Of a DNA stretch of 64,000 nt, positions 25,425 to 33,484 are shown in pieces. Position numbers and translations under genes: made by a program. Source of the stretch: Psychrobacter immobilis (lineage in GTDB: Bacteria; Pseudomonadota; Gammaproteobacteria; Pseudomonadales; Moraxellaceae). Positions within the stretch are counted from its first letter, which is position 1, and every line of letters begins with the position of its first letter. Below the pieces are notes generated by a model that was not told the origin of the DNA, searched no databases, and worked only from the letters and a program-made list of their open reading frames with translations. Where the stretch lies: the NCBI RefSeq assembly GCF_904846285.1, contig NZ_CAJHAD010000002.1, positions 62,001 to 126,000 on the forward strand, given 5' to 3'.

Positions 25425-26569
25425 CACGCGCTTTCCTTTTGCAATGAGCTGTCTTTTATCGAGCTTGGTTGGTTTATCGAGCTTGGCTGTTTTGCTGATT
25501 TTTTCTGTAAGCTGCCAAACTTTGCCTCACCGATTAAATGACTGACTTTATGCCCAGGAATTAGCCAGTAGGGCGTCGCCTCGCTACTTGAGGCGCAGTT
25601 AGGGAAGTCAGGGTTTTTAGAGGGACCAGCAATGGTTTTCTCGACGACCATCGAGATATATTGGTCGTTACTGCCTTCTAGCGTGTTGCCGTTTAAAATC
25701 ACTTCCATGCCTGTCTGTTTAGCATAACGACGGATGGCATTTACTTTCGAATTCATCGGTGCATAAGCATCCGCGCCGACGCCATTTTCTGAAGTCACTC
25801 TTATACCGTCAGCGACGCGCGCAACTAACGAATGATTGCCTTCGGTATGACCGGGGGTATGCACCAGGGCGACGCCTTCGCCCAATTGAATGCTACCCGT
25901 AAACTTAATCATTTTGTCAGGATCGACACCTTCGATACCATTTGGGCAATACCAATCTGCTTGCACAGGTAGTAATGAGGTAGTACTTAACCATTCTTGC
26001 TCATGAACCAATAACTTAGCGTTGGGGAAATAGGCAGCTTTATCTTTAGTGCCGAGCCAGCGGCGGACGTCTTGAGTATGAAGGTGGTCGTAGCTAATAT
26101 AATCAACGTCTTCTGGAGACAAGCCGACTTCCGCTAAGGCACCAGTGACATCACGAATGATAGGCGCAACAACACCTTCAAGCGGCGACCAACTGGGCAT
26201 TTTATCCGTTAAGCGTTTAAAGAAGGGTGTTTCACGATCCGCTTCGATATCAGAGGGAGAAAACAATAAGGTTTTTAATTCGCCTAAGAAATCATGATAC
26301 TGAATGATAAAGATACGGTTTAGGATATGAAGATAGGGGAATTTATAGGTGCTTTGGGTATAGACGCCACTGTAGGCGTACCATGTCGGGTAGGGCACGC
26401 GCACCATGTCGGCGCTTTGATAAAATTGTACCGGCGCTTCATCCATAAAGCGTTCTCTAAAAGCGCTTGCTTGCTTGCGGGCTGCTTTTAGGCGCTCTTG
26501 TGGTAATGGACTTTGGCGAACGTCGTCAAAATCGTGAATGGCTTTCATGCCGAGTGATGTTAAATCCAT
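25424..26569 (-). CDS. MBL-fold hydrolase with repetitive C-terminal tail
   Basis: 381 aa. The metallo-beta-lactamase ligands appear as YDHLHTQDVRRW (an HxHxxD site) and HTPGHTEGN. The N-terminal 130 residues are a less usual extension with WYAYSGVY. The last 25 residues (SAKQPSSINQPSSIKDSS then LQKESA) are a low-complexity tail coded by 18-bp direct repeats at 25455-25490. It is the first gene of a two-gene operon behind a large palindrome. Possibly a lactonase or esterase; I cannot tell which. Confidence 0.82.
   Translation of the reverse strand: MDLTSLGMKAIHDFDDVRQSPLPQERLKAARKQASAFRERFMDEAPVQFYQSADMVRVPYPTWYAYSGVYTQSTYKFPYLHILNRIFIIQYHDFLGELKTLLFSPSDIEADRETPFFKRLTDKMPSWSPLEGVVAPIIRDVTGALAEVGLSPEDVDYISYDHLHTQDVRRWLGTKDKAAYFPNAKLLVHEQEWLSTTSLLPVQADWYCPNGIEGVDPDKMIKFTGSIQLGEGVALVHTPGHTEGNHSLVARVADGIRVTSENGVGADAYAPMNSKVNAIRRYAKQTGMEVILNGNTLEGSNDQYISMVVEKTIAGPSKNPDFPNCASSSEATPYWLIPGHKVSHLIGEAKFGSLQKKSAKQPSSINQPSSIKDSSLQKESA
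25455..25490. repeat. 18-bp tandem repeat in the 3' end of the MBL gene
   Basis: TTTATCGAGCTTGGTTGG (25455-25472) is followed directly by TTTATCGAGCTTGGCTGT (25473-25490), 16 of 18 bases identical. A multiple of three, so the frame is kept. Confidence 0.7.
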
Positions 26570-26595
26570 GTTGCATCTCCTTATGACTGATGGAT

Positions 26596-26630
26596 ATCTT
26601 AAAATAATACTAACAGTATTGTTTTAAGAT
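26596..26630. promoter_or_regulatory. 35-bp near-perfect palindrome, operator candidate of the MBL-SDR operon
   Basis: ATCTTAAAATAATACT (26596-26611), AAC, AGTATTGTTTTAAGAT (26615-26630): 16-base arms with one mismatched pair. It lies 27-61 bases before the MBL start, in the expected promoter. The LysR gene at 26673 or an unlinked TetR-like repressor could bind it. Confidence 0.7.
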
Positions 26631-26672
26631 TTATAGCGACTTTAAAAAACTGCTCAGTTTACTGAGTTAGGT

Positions 26673-27581
26673 CTATGAAAATTTATCCCAATAAGGGTCA
26701 TCACCAAAACGCTCGGCTATGAAATCAATGAGATAGCGACAGCGCTGTGATAAAAAGCGGTTTTTAGGATAGACAGCATAAGCGTTTAAAGTGGGCAATT
26801 GATACTGTTGCATAATGGGCACAAGCTCACGACTGGCTAAGGTTTTATAAGTAATAAAAGTGGGCAAAAAAGCGATACCATGTCCCTTTACGGCCATATC
26901 GCGCAAAAAGTCACCGTTATTCACTTTTATTTTTGAGTTGATGGCGACTTGATGCCTCTTGCCTTGCTCGTCTATCAGCTCTATGGTGCTGGATTTGCTC
27001 AGACCATATTGTAAAAACTCATGCTCTGCCAAATCCTCGATGGTTTTAGGCGTGCCCATTCTACTCAGATATTCAGGGCTGGCACATAAGGCATAACGAA
27101 TCAGCGCCAAACGTTTGGCCTGATAACTAGAATCTTGCAGCTCTCTGATCCGAATGGCTAACTCAAAGCCTTCTTCTACCAAATCCGTATGCCGATCAGA
27201 AAAATCCAATTCAAAGTTTAAATTGGGGTGCTGATTGGCATATTCATCGATGACATCATTTAAATGCATCAAGCCAAATGACAGTGGCGCGGTCATCTTC
27301 AAGGTACCCTCGATACGTGTCGGCGCGCCACTGGTTTCCTCATTTAGCGCGTCGACCTCGCTGAGTATATTGTTCACCTTTTGGTAATATTGCTCACCGG
27401 CTTGGGTCAAGTTGGATTGGCGCGTGGTGCGGCTAATAAGCTGACTGCCCAAACGTGTCTCTAAATCCTTAAGACGACGGCTAACGGCTGATTTGGCAAT
27501 ATTTAATTGTTCAGCAGCCTTGGTAATGCTGCCTGCTTCGACAATGCGAACAAACATCGCCATGTCTTCTAGTTGTCCCAT
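26673..27581 (-). CDS. LysR-type transcriptional regulator
   Basis: 302 aa. N-terminal winged helix MAMFVRIVEAGSITKAAEQL with AKSAVSRRLKDLE recognition helix, followed by a substrate-binding domain (GTLKMTAPLSFG, LEFDFSD-like ELDFSDRHTDLVEEGF). It looks like the subgroup that regulates oxidoreductase and hydrolase genes. It stands upstream of and parallel to the MBL-SDR operon, with the palindrome between. Control of that operon and perhaps of the doxX and pirin promoters is inferred. Confidence 0.92.
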   Translation of the reverse strand: MGQLEDMAMFVRIVEAGSITKAAEQLNIAKSAVSRRLKDLETRLGSQLISRTTRQSNLTQAGEQYYQKVNNILSEVDALNEETSGAPTRIEGTLKMTAPLSFGLMHLNDVIDEYANQHPNLNFELDFSDRHTDLVEEGFELAIRIRELQDSSYQAKRLALIRYALCASPEYLSRMGTPKTIEDLAEHEFLQYGLSKSSTIELIDEQGKRHQVAINSKIKVNNGDFLRDMAVKGHGIAFLPTFITYKTLASRELVPIMQQYQLPTLNAYAVYPKNRFLSQRCRYLIDFIAERFGDDPYWDKFS

Positions 27582-27731
27582 CCTAGCTACCTCATTATTG
27601 TTATTTAACTATTATTATTTTGCTATATCGTATGATGACCATGATATAAAACGGTTATTTCCCAAGTGTTTTCTTTATCTAAGTATATATTTAATATATC
27701 TATTTTATTTACTATTAACGATACAAAAGAT

Positions 27732-27760
27732 AAAAGGCTGAGTTAAAAACCCAGCCTTTT
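27732..27760 (-). terminator. Probable terminator of the YceI gene
   Basis: On the minus strand AAAAGGCTGGGTT pairs with AACTCAGCCTTTT with one G-U. The T-tract after it is interrupted, so strength is uncertain. Confidence 0.5.
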
Positions 27761-27828
27761 ATCAATAAAGCCAAATAATCGAGACTGTGTTCAATCTAAA
27801 AGCATTATCTTAAATGGATAAATTACCC

Positions 27829-28440
27829 TTATTTAAGAGCTGCTTTTTTACTGCCTTCTACCTGAACGACCAGTTTGATGTCCTTCATCATCCCGCCATC
27901 GGTAAAGGTATTGATGCCCCATTTGGTTCTATCGATAGTGGTTTCAAAATCACCACCACAAGCTTCAGCTTTTAATAAAGGACTGTCATAGCAGTTAAAT
28001 TTAGTGGCTTTTAAAGTCACTGGATGAGTCTTACCAAGCAGGGTTAAATCACCTTTGACCGCTTTAACTTTATCGCCATCAAACTCCCATTTGGTCGATT
28101 TGAAATAAGCGGTTGGATATTCTTGTACGTTAAAAAAATCTGCAGATTTTAGATGGCCGTCAAAAGCTTTAATGCCTGTGCTCAAGCTGCCCATAGGGAT
28201 GGTAATACCGACAAAGCCTTTTTTCTCTTTAGGCGCGTATTCAAGAATACCCGATAGATTATAGAAGCCGCCCGCGTTGGTAGAAGTACCAAAATGATCG
28301 ACAGAAAAGCGCACGGCGGTATGATGCGGGTCAAGCTCATAAGTTGCAGCGTGACCTAGTGTGCTAAGCAGACCAAGCGTACCGATAGCAGCAAAAGCAA
28401 GCGCGCGATTTGTTTTTTTAATAGAACTTACAGTGATCAT
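27829..28440 (-). CDS. YceI-family periplasmic lipid-binding protein
   Basis: 203 aa. The signal peptide has a cleavage site at GHAATYELD. The lipocalin-like YceI domain is clear: YELDPHHTAVRFSVDHFG, then HLKSADFFNVQEYP and GDLTLLGKTHPV. Relatives bind polyisoprenoids in the periplasm. Two Cys near residues 157 and 169 may form a disulfide. AAAAAAGGATGATTT is a strong ribosome site. Confidence 0.93.
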   Translation of the reverse strand: MITVSSIKKTNRALAFAAIGTLGLLSTLGHAATYELDPHHTAVRFSVDHFGTSTNAGGFYNLSGILEYAPKEKKGFVGITIPMGSLSTGIKAFDGHLKSADFFNVQEYPTAYFKSTKWEFDGDKVKAVKGDLTLLGKTHPVTLKATKFNCYDSPLLKAEACGGDFETTIDRTKWGINTFTDGGMMKDIKLVVQVEGSKKAALK

Positions 28441-28935
28441 AAATCATCCTTTTTTTAAGTGAGTAGGTAGAAGTAAGTATAGCGTCGAGTAAATATACTG
28501 CCTTGGTTAATTATTATCTCAAAGACTGAATCGGTTTTAAGAATCTTCAGTTTAAAAACTATTCGTTTCAAAATTTAGCGTTAAGTATATCTTATATACC
28601 AGCACAATAAGTGTAGCAAAAAATATGATGTTAGACGCTAAACCGTACCGAAAAATGCTTCTCTCTGTGGCGTCTTATATCATTGTTCAAATGTTAACTG
28701 TTTCTGTAACAAGCATAAGTAACGAGCCTAATTAACGATTATAAGTATGGTCGTTTTTATTATTGTATCAATAGAATCCTTTCTTGACTGTTCTCTAAAT
28801 AAGAACTTACATTTGTAATTATCATGGTTTATCTATTATTAGGCAACGGCTATAATAATGCCGTTGCCTAATCAAACAAAAGTCTTTTAAATAAAATCTT
28901 TATAATTATGACTTTTATCTTATCGGAGAATAATC
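28441..28935. other. Intergenic region between yceI-like and doxX-like genes
   Basis: 495 bases with no supported gene. The left part is the promoter of the YceI gene. The right part holds the doxX promoter block (28818-28872). The middle is featureless AT-rich DNA. Confidence 0.5.
28818..28872 (+). promoter_or_regulatory. doxX promoter with shared operator and 13-bp inverted repeat
   Basis: TATAAT at 28851-28856 with a poor -35 (TTTATC, 28828-28833), typical of an activator-dependent promoter. The block 28818-28862 matches the first pirin promoter (31443-31487) at 35 of 45 bases, including TTATC twice, 10 bases apart. ATTAGGCAACGGC (28838-28850) and GCCGTTGCCTAAT (28860-28872) are perfect complements flanking the -10. 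Confidence 0.65.
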
Positions 28936-29328
28936 ATGGACAAATTACAAGAGTTGAGCGCCCCAATTGGTCGCCTATTGTTATCAATGATCTTTATTTT
29001 TTCAGGTTTTACCAAAATTACTGGCTACGCCGCTACCCAAGGCTATATGGAGGCAATGGGCGTACCAGGTATGCTATTGCCTTTGGTCATTGCTGTTGAG
29101 CTGCTTGGTGGTATCGCTATTTTATTAGGCTTTAAAGCGCGCTTGGTGGCGATTTTAATGGCTGGTTTTAGCATTGTGTCAGCGTTACTTTTCCATCAAT
29201 TCTGGATTGATGAATCACAAATGAACCCATTTATGAAAAATATTGCTATGGCGGGTGGTTTCTTGATGATATTTGCTCATGGAGCAGGTGCTTATTCAAT
29301 TGATAACAGTAATACGCGCAGAATCTAG
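28936..29328 (+). CDS. DoxX-family inner-membrane protein
   Basis: 130 aa with four hydrophobic segments. It begins LSAPIGRLLLSMIFIFSGFT, the DoxX opening, and holds the conserved AIAVE-like LVIAVELLGGIAILLGF. The family includes quinone/thiol redox-linked membrane proteins whose exact activity is unsettled. The ATG follows CGGAGAATAATC. It is 51 bases upstream of the FMN reductase start and likely co-transcribed with it. Confidence 0.9.
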   Translation: MDKLQELSAPIGRLLLSMIFIFSGFTKITGYAATQGYMEAMGVPGMLLPLVIAVELLGGIAILLGFKARLVAILMAGFSIVSALLFHQFWIDESQMNPFMKNIAMAGGFLMIFAHGAGAYSIDNSNTRRI

Positions 29329-29379
29329 TATAGTAAAATGCTCAATCTAGACGGTTTTTATCATTATCAGGGAGTTGTT

Positions 29380-29934
29380 ATGAGCGCATCAATCAATATC
29401 GCACTAATTATCGGTAGTTTGCGAAAAGAATCTATTAATCGTAAATTTGCAGAATTTATTGCGGCGCAGATGCCTGACAACGTCACTATAAAGGAAGTGC
29501 ATATTGCAGACTTGCCGCTTTATAATCAAGACTATGATGATACGACTATTGACAGCTATGAGCGCGTGCGTCAGCAGCTAAAAGACGCTGACGCAGTATT
29601 AATGGTGACGCCAGAGCACAACCGCACCATGCCTGCTGCTTTGAAAAACGTCGTAGATATCGGCTCGCGCCCTTATAAAAAAAGTGTTTGGACGCGTAAA
29701 AAAGTCGCTGTCGTCACGGCATCGCCGGGTAGCTTTGGCGGTATCAATAGTGGGCTTGATGTGCGTAAAAGCATGCAAATGCTGTCGGCACAAGTAATGA
29801 TCGACCCTGAAATTCATTTAAGCCGTGCAACGGACAGCTTAAATGAAGATGGCAGCGTCAGCGAACGGACGCAGAAGTTCTTACAAAGCTTTGTGACTGA
29901 GTTTGTTAAATTTGCAGGACAGTCGCGTGACTAA
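29380..29934 (+). CDS. NADPH-dependent FMN reductase (ChrR/YieF-like)
   Basis: 184 aa from the ATG at 29380, which follows CAGGGAGTTGTT; an earlier in-frame ATG lacks a site. The flavodoxin-like fold shows IIGSLRKESINRKF (FMN phosphate loop), TPEHNRTMPAALKN (TPEYN-type motif) and ASPGSFGG. Relatives reduce quinones, chromate and azo compounds by two-electron transfer. It overlaps the next gene by 8 bases and is part of the doxX operon. Confidence 0.93.
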   Translation: MSASINIALIIGSLRKESINRKFAEFIAAQMPDNVTIKEVHIADLPLYNQDYDDTTIDSYERVRQQLKDADAVLMVTPEHNRTMPAALKNVVDIGSRPYKKSVWTRKKVAVVTASPGSFGGINSGLDVRKSMQMLSAQVMIDPEIHLSRATDSLNEDGSVSERTQKFLQSFVTEFVKFAGQSRD

Positions 29935-30706
29935 TTCAATCTCTACCGATACTGCTAATATTAATAATAAAGCTGCCAGTCAAAATGATAGCCATCAATC
30001 AGCTTCACCTGACTCAAAGCCGCCAAGTTTTTGGCAACGTCATCAAACGCCGGTACTATTAACGGTCGTTGGCGGCGCGATTGATACTATTGGTTTTATT
30101 ACCTTGTTTGGTTTCTTTACTGCCCACGTCATGGGTAACTTGGTGATGGCCGGTAGTGGCTTGGTGAAAGGTGAAGCGGGTCTATGGATTAAGCTCGCCG
30201 CTTTGCCGTTGTTTATTTTGACGGTCATGGTCACCAAGATATTTATTGACCATAGTAAAAATAAACAGCTGACCTTAAGCCATTTATTTTTAGCAGAAGC
30301 GGCTTTTTTGACCGCATTTATGGTGGCTGGTCTTTATTATCAGCCGTTTGTCGATGCTGGCGATATAACCGTGGCGATAACGGGTGGATTAGGCTTAATT
30401 GCGCTAGCGATTCGTAATACTGCTAGCAAAACGGTGATTAAACACATGAGCCCTACCGTGCTGATGACCGGAAATACCACGCAATTGGGTATTAATTTGA
30501 CTGATTATCTACTCAATCGAAACGCCGATAATGGAAAAAAACTGGCACACAGCTCTGTATTGGTGTTTAGCTTTTTAGTTGGCGCTTTAGTAGGTGCCTT
30601 GCTATATATACAGCTGAGTTTTTGGGCGGTGGGCTTGTTCGTATTGCCAGTGCTATATCTGTCAATAATGGCACGCGATAAAGAATTTTTAGAGCATATT
30701 GCGTAA
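29927..30706 (+). CDS. DUF1275 (YoaK-family) membrane protein
   Basis: 259 aa from a GTG at 29927, preceded by AGGACAGTCGC and overlapping the previous stop. About six hydrophobic segments follow a polar N-terminal tail. GGAIDTIGFITLFGFFTAHV and MGNLVMAG mark DUF1275, as does ALAIRNTASK with MTGNTTQLG. Function is unknown for the family. It closes the doxX operon. Confidence 0.88.
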   Translation: MTNSISTDTANINNKAASQNDSHQSASPDSKPPSFWQRHQTPVLLTVVGGAIDTIGFITLFGFFTAHVMGNLVMAGSGLVKGEAGLWIKLAALPLFILTVMVTKIFIDHSKNKQLTLSHLFLAEAAFLTAFMVAGLYYQPFVDAGDITVAITGGLGLIALAIRNTASKTVIKHMSPTVLMTGNTTQLGINLTDYLLNRNADNGKKLAHSSVLVFSFLVGALVGALLYIQLSFWAVGLFVLPVLYLSIMARDKEFLEHIA

Positions 30707-30813
30707 TAAGTTTTAGCTTAGTCATCCCACTACTTATATTATTGCTATTAGAAAGTATTGCTCATAAAAATCATTGCCCATAAAAAATCCTACCCACACA
30801 AAACATTGCCAAT

Positions 30814-30851
30814 AAAAAACGCCATATCCGTAAAGATATGGCGTTTTTTTT
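30814..30851. terminator. Bidirectional terminator between DUF1275 and GNAT genes
   Basis: A 15-bp stem (AAAAAACGCCATATC, 30814-30828, with 30835-30849), with A and T tracts on both sides. Confidence 0.94.
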
Positions 30852-30882
30852 GCTCTCTAGTTAAGCGCTTATGTTTAGCTAT

Positions 30883-31233
30883 TTAAGGCTTAGCGTTATG
30901 AAATACTGAGTTGTCTTGGTACTCTGGATGCTTGTCGATATAAGATTTTACATAAGGACAAGTCGGTTTCACGCGCAAGTTTTTTGCAGCCGCATCATCT
31001 AAGATATATTTGACCAGATAACCTGCAATACCTCGACCACCTAACTCTTCTGGCACTTCGGTATGTTTGTATTCAATACCTTTTTCGCCTTCACTTGTCG
31101 TAAAGAATTCATAATCTTCCAAAGCAATTTTGCCATCGATATGAATCTCAAAACGCCTTTTATCAGTATTATCAATGACTTCGTAATCTAACGGTTCTCT
31201 ATTTTTTTTATCTGACTTTGCATTCTCTGACAT
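30883..31233 (-). CDS. YidJ/Gtf-type small GNAT acetyltransferase
   Basis: 116 aa. The acetyl-CoA loop reads VPEELGGRGIAGYLVKYIL (EELGGRGI matches the small COG2388 family), and the end has CPYVKSYIDKHPEY, a conserved family tail. These short acetyltransferases have unknown substrates. It is divergent from the first pirin gene, and the spacer between them holds three 21-bp repeats and the shared operator. Confidence 0.88.
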   Translation of the reverse strand: MSENAKSDKKNREPLDYEVIDNTDKRRFEIHIDGKIALEDYEFFTTSEGEKGIEYKHTEVPEELGGRGIAGYLVKYILDDAAAKNLRVKPTCPYVKSYIDKHPEYQDNSVFHNAKP

Positions 31234-31331
31234 GGTTAAATTTCCTTATATCGTAAGTATGATTAACATCTTCTAGACTTAATTTACATTCACTATCATT
31301 ACATGAGCGATAGTATCAGCTTATGCTACTA

Positions 31332-31394
31332 GTTCTGTTATGAATATAAATGGTTCTGTTATGAAAATACAGGGTTCTGTTATCCATATATTAC
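31332..31394. repeat. Three 21-bp direct repeats
   Basis: GTTCTGTTATGAATATAAATG (31332-31352), a second copy at 31353-31373 and a degenerate third at 31374-31394. The first two share GTTCTGTTATGAA and then diverge slightly; the third keeps GTTCTGTTAT. A 21-base period is two DNA helical turns. Confidence 0.75.
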
Positions 31395-31442
31395 CCTATC
31401 TTTATGACGTTATTGTTCTAAAAATAACAATAGTTAATTGCG

Positions 31443-31487
31443 ATTATCGTTGTTTATCTATTAGTAGACAACAATTATAATAGATCC
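31443..31487 (+). promoter_or_regulatory. Promoter of the first pirin, sharing the doxX operator
   Basis: TATAAT at 31476-31481 with no good -35. The block has ATTATC, then GTTTATCTATTA, as at doxX, and CTATTA (31458-31463) paired with TAATAG (31478-31483). 35 of 45 bases match doxX. It lies 105 bases from the start (109 at doxX). Confidence 0.6.
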
Positions 31488-31556
31488 ATTGTTTAAACGA
31501 GTTAATGAATCATAAATTTTAAAATCGTTTAACTTACTAATAACTAAGGATAAACT

Positions 31557-32270
31557 ATGAAAACGATCTATCATGCAGCAGATTCTCGTGGCGATGCCAA
31601 CCATGGCTGGTTAAAAAGCAAGCATACCTTTAGTTTTGCCAATTATCATAATCCAGAACGTATGGGCTTTGGTGCGCTACGTGTCATTAATGATGACTTT
31701 GTAATCGCTGGTCAAGGTTTTGGTAAGCACTCACACCGTGATATGGAAATTATCAGCATTCCTTTATCAGGTAAGCTCGGTCACGGCGATAATATTGGTA
31801 ATAATGGCATCATCGAAACTGGTGAAATCCAAGTTATGTCGGCGGGTACTGGTATCACGCACAGTGAAATGAACGGTGACGACAACGAAGCGGTGAAGTT
31901 CCTACAGATTTGGGTTATCCCAAATAAAATGAACGTTGAGCCTCGTTATCAGCAAGTTCGTATGGATGACATCCTAAAACCAAATGAGTTCAATCAAGTA
32001 TTATCGCCCAATGCGGACGATGCAGGGGTATGGATTCATCAGGACGCTTGGTTCAGTATGGGTAATTTTGATAAAGGCGTGACTCAGACTTATGAGCTCA
32101 AAAACCCTAATAATGGCGTTTATATCTTTGTCATTAGCGGTAAAGTCGTTGTAAACGGTAACACTTTGGATACCCGCGATGGTCTTGGTGTTTGGGATAC
32201 TAAGAACTTTACGATGGACGTCATCGATGACGCTAAAGTATTACTAATGGAAGTACCTATGAGCTTTTAA
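31557..32270 (+). CDS. Pirin-family bicupin (YhaK/YhhW type)
   Basis: 237 aa. It opens HGWLKSKHTFSFANYHNPER, the pirin signature, and has the metal-binding GKHSHRDMEIISI and GTGITHSEMN. Pirins of this type are iron-binding cupins; some have quercetinase activity. AAGGATAAACT precedes the ATG. Another pirin gene lies 65 bases downstream, likely in one operon. Confidence 0.94.
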   Translation: MKTIYHAADSRGDANHGWLKSKHTFSFANYHNPERMGFGALRVINDDFVIAGQGFGKHSHRDMEIISIPLSGKLGHGDNIGNNGIIETGEIQVMSAGTGITHSEMNGDDNEAVKFLQIWVIPNKMNVEPRYQQVRMDDILKPNEFNQVLSPNADDAGVWIHQDAWFSMGNFDKGVTQTYELKNPNNGVYIFVISGKVVVNGNTLDTRDGLGVWDTKNFTMDVIDDAKVLLMEVPMSF

Positions 32271-32335
32271 TGCTAAACAATGAGCTTTATCTATACGTCA
32301 CATTATATCCAGTATCAAATAATAAGAGGTGAATC

Positions 32336-33274
32336 ATGAGTATTGAAACCCTAGAACCGCGCTTAGCAGATGTGGGCGGCATTCCCATTGCCCGTCTGTT
32401 ACCGAATAAAGGCAAGCAGCCAATCGGCGCTTGGTGCTTTTTAGACCATGCGGGCCCTGCTGAATTTGGCGAAGATGAAACCGGTATGCAAGTCGGTCGT
32501 CATCCGCATACCAATCTGCAAACTTTTAGCTGGATGTTAAATGGCGAAGTACTGCATAAAGACAGTTTGGGTAATAAGCAAGTTATCAGCAAAAATCAAG
32601 TCAACGTCATGACAGCGGGTACGGGTCTAACCCAAGGTATCAGCCATACCGAACAAAGCGTTTTTCCAGATACCGGCGGTTCAGCAGATGCCGCTCGTGG
32701 TCTAAGCATGGTGCAGCTATGGATTGCATTACCGACCGATCAGCAAATCGAACGTAACTTCCATCATTATCCAGAGCTGCCAACCTGGCGCGAAGATAGT
32801 GTCGAGATGATTCTAACGACGGGCAGCTATAACAGCGTAACAGGCAAGCGTTATGAAGCGCCAACCATTCAGTACTCAAAAATGGTCGGTATCGATGTCT
32901 ATTTCTTAGAGGACGGCGAAGTTACCCTTAATTTAGAGCCCGGTTTTGAATACGGTATCTTGGTGACAGAAGGGCAGATCGAGTCTGAAGGCAAAATTTG
33001 TGAGCAAGATCAATTGTTCCGCTTCCATGATAGCGATGTTGCCAATAATGAAAGCATCAAGTTAGTCGCCAGAAAAGGTACCCGTGTGATGTTTATCGGT
33101 GGTGAGCCACTAAATAACCAAGTACTACTATGGTGGAACTTTGTTGCAGACAATAAAGAAGAGATTGAGCAATCTATTATTGACTGGAATAACGGTCATG
33201 AGCGTTTTGGGAATGTCGATTCAGATATGAAACGTTTGCCAGCTCCAGAGTTACCGCAAGGCTTTAAAGGTTAG
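32336..33274 (+). CDS. Second pirin-family protein
   Basis: 312 aa, longer than the first. It shows ARLLPNKGKQPIGAWCFLDH, GRHPHTNLQTFSWML (metal ligands) and the hallmark MTAGTGLTQGISHTEQ. It belongs to the larger pirin class with two cupin domains and a C-terminal extension (NFVADNKEEIEQ). AATAAGAGGTGAATC gives a good ribosome site. Likely co-transcribed with the first pirin. Confidence 0.94.
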   Translation: MSIETLEPRLADVGGIPIARLLPNKGKQPIGAWCFLDHAGPAEFGEDETGMQVGRHPHTNLQTFSWMLNGEVLHKDSLGNKQVISKNQVNVMTAGTGLTQGISHTEQSVFPDTGGSADAARGLSMVQLWIALPTDQQIERNFHHYPELPTWREDSVEMILTTGSYNSVTGKRYEAPTIQYSKMVGIDVYFLEDGEVTLNLEPGFEYGILVTEGQIESEGKICEQDQLFRFHDSDVANNESIKLVARKGTRVMFIGGEPLNNQVLLWWNFVADNKEEIEQSIIDWNNGHERFGNVDSDMKRLPAPELPQGFKG

Positions 33275-33484
33275 TTTAATATTAAGCATCATTCATTAAA
33301 CTGGCTTTTAAATAGAGATTTATCGTTAAGTTTATTTTACAAAAATAGCATACGGATTTGATTTTAATGTTCATATACTAATTTAGATTAAAAAGTAGCG
33401 GTTTTGCAGCAATTCATCATCTCTACTCTAATCTAAGGTTTATTTTCATTGGATTGAAATCATATTAATAATACGGAGAAACCT

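Larger units (their letters stand above)
31234..31556. other. Divergent promoter region, GNAT and first pirin
   Basis: 323 bases without a gene. It holds three 21-bp direct repeats (31332-31394) and the pirin promoter block (31443-31487). Confidence 0.6.

Noticed and set aside
33421..33484. Possible third copy of the doxX/pirin operator before the nitroreductase
   Set aside because: Only GTTTAT matches; the spacing to the start codon (about 45 bases) and the rest of the block differ.
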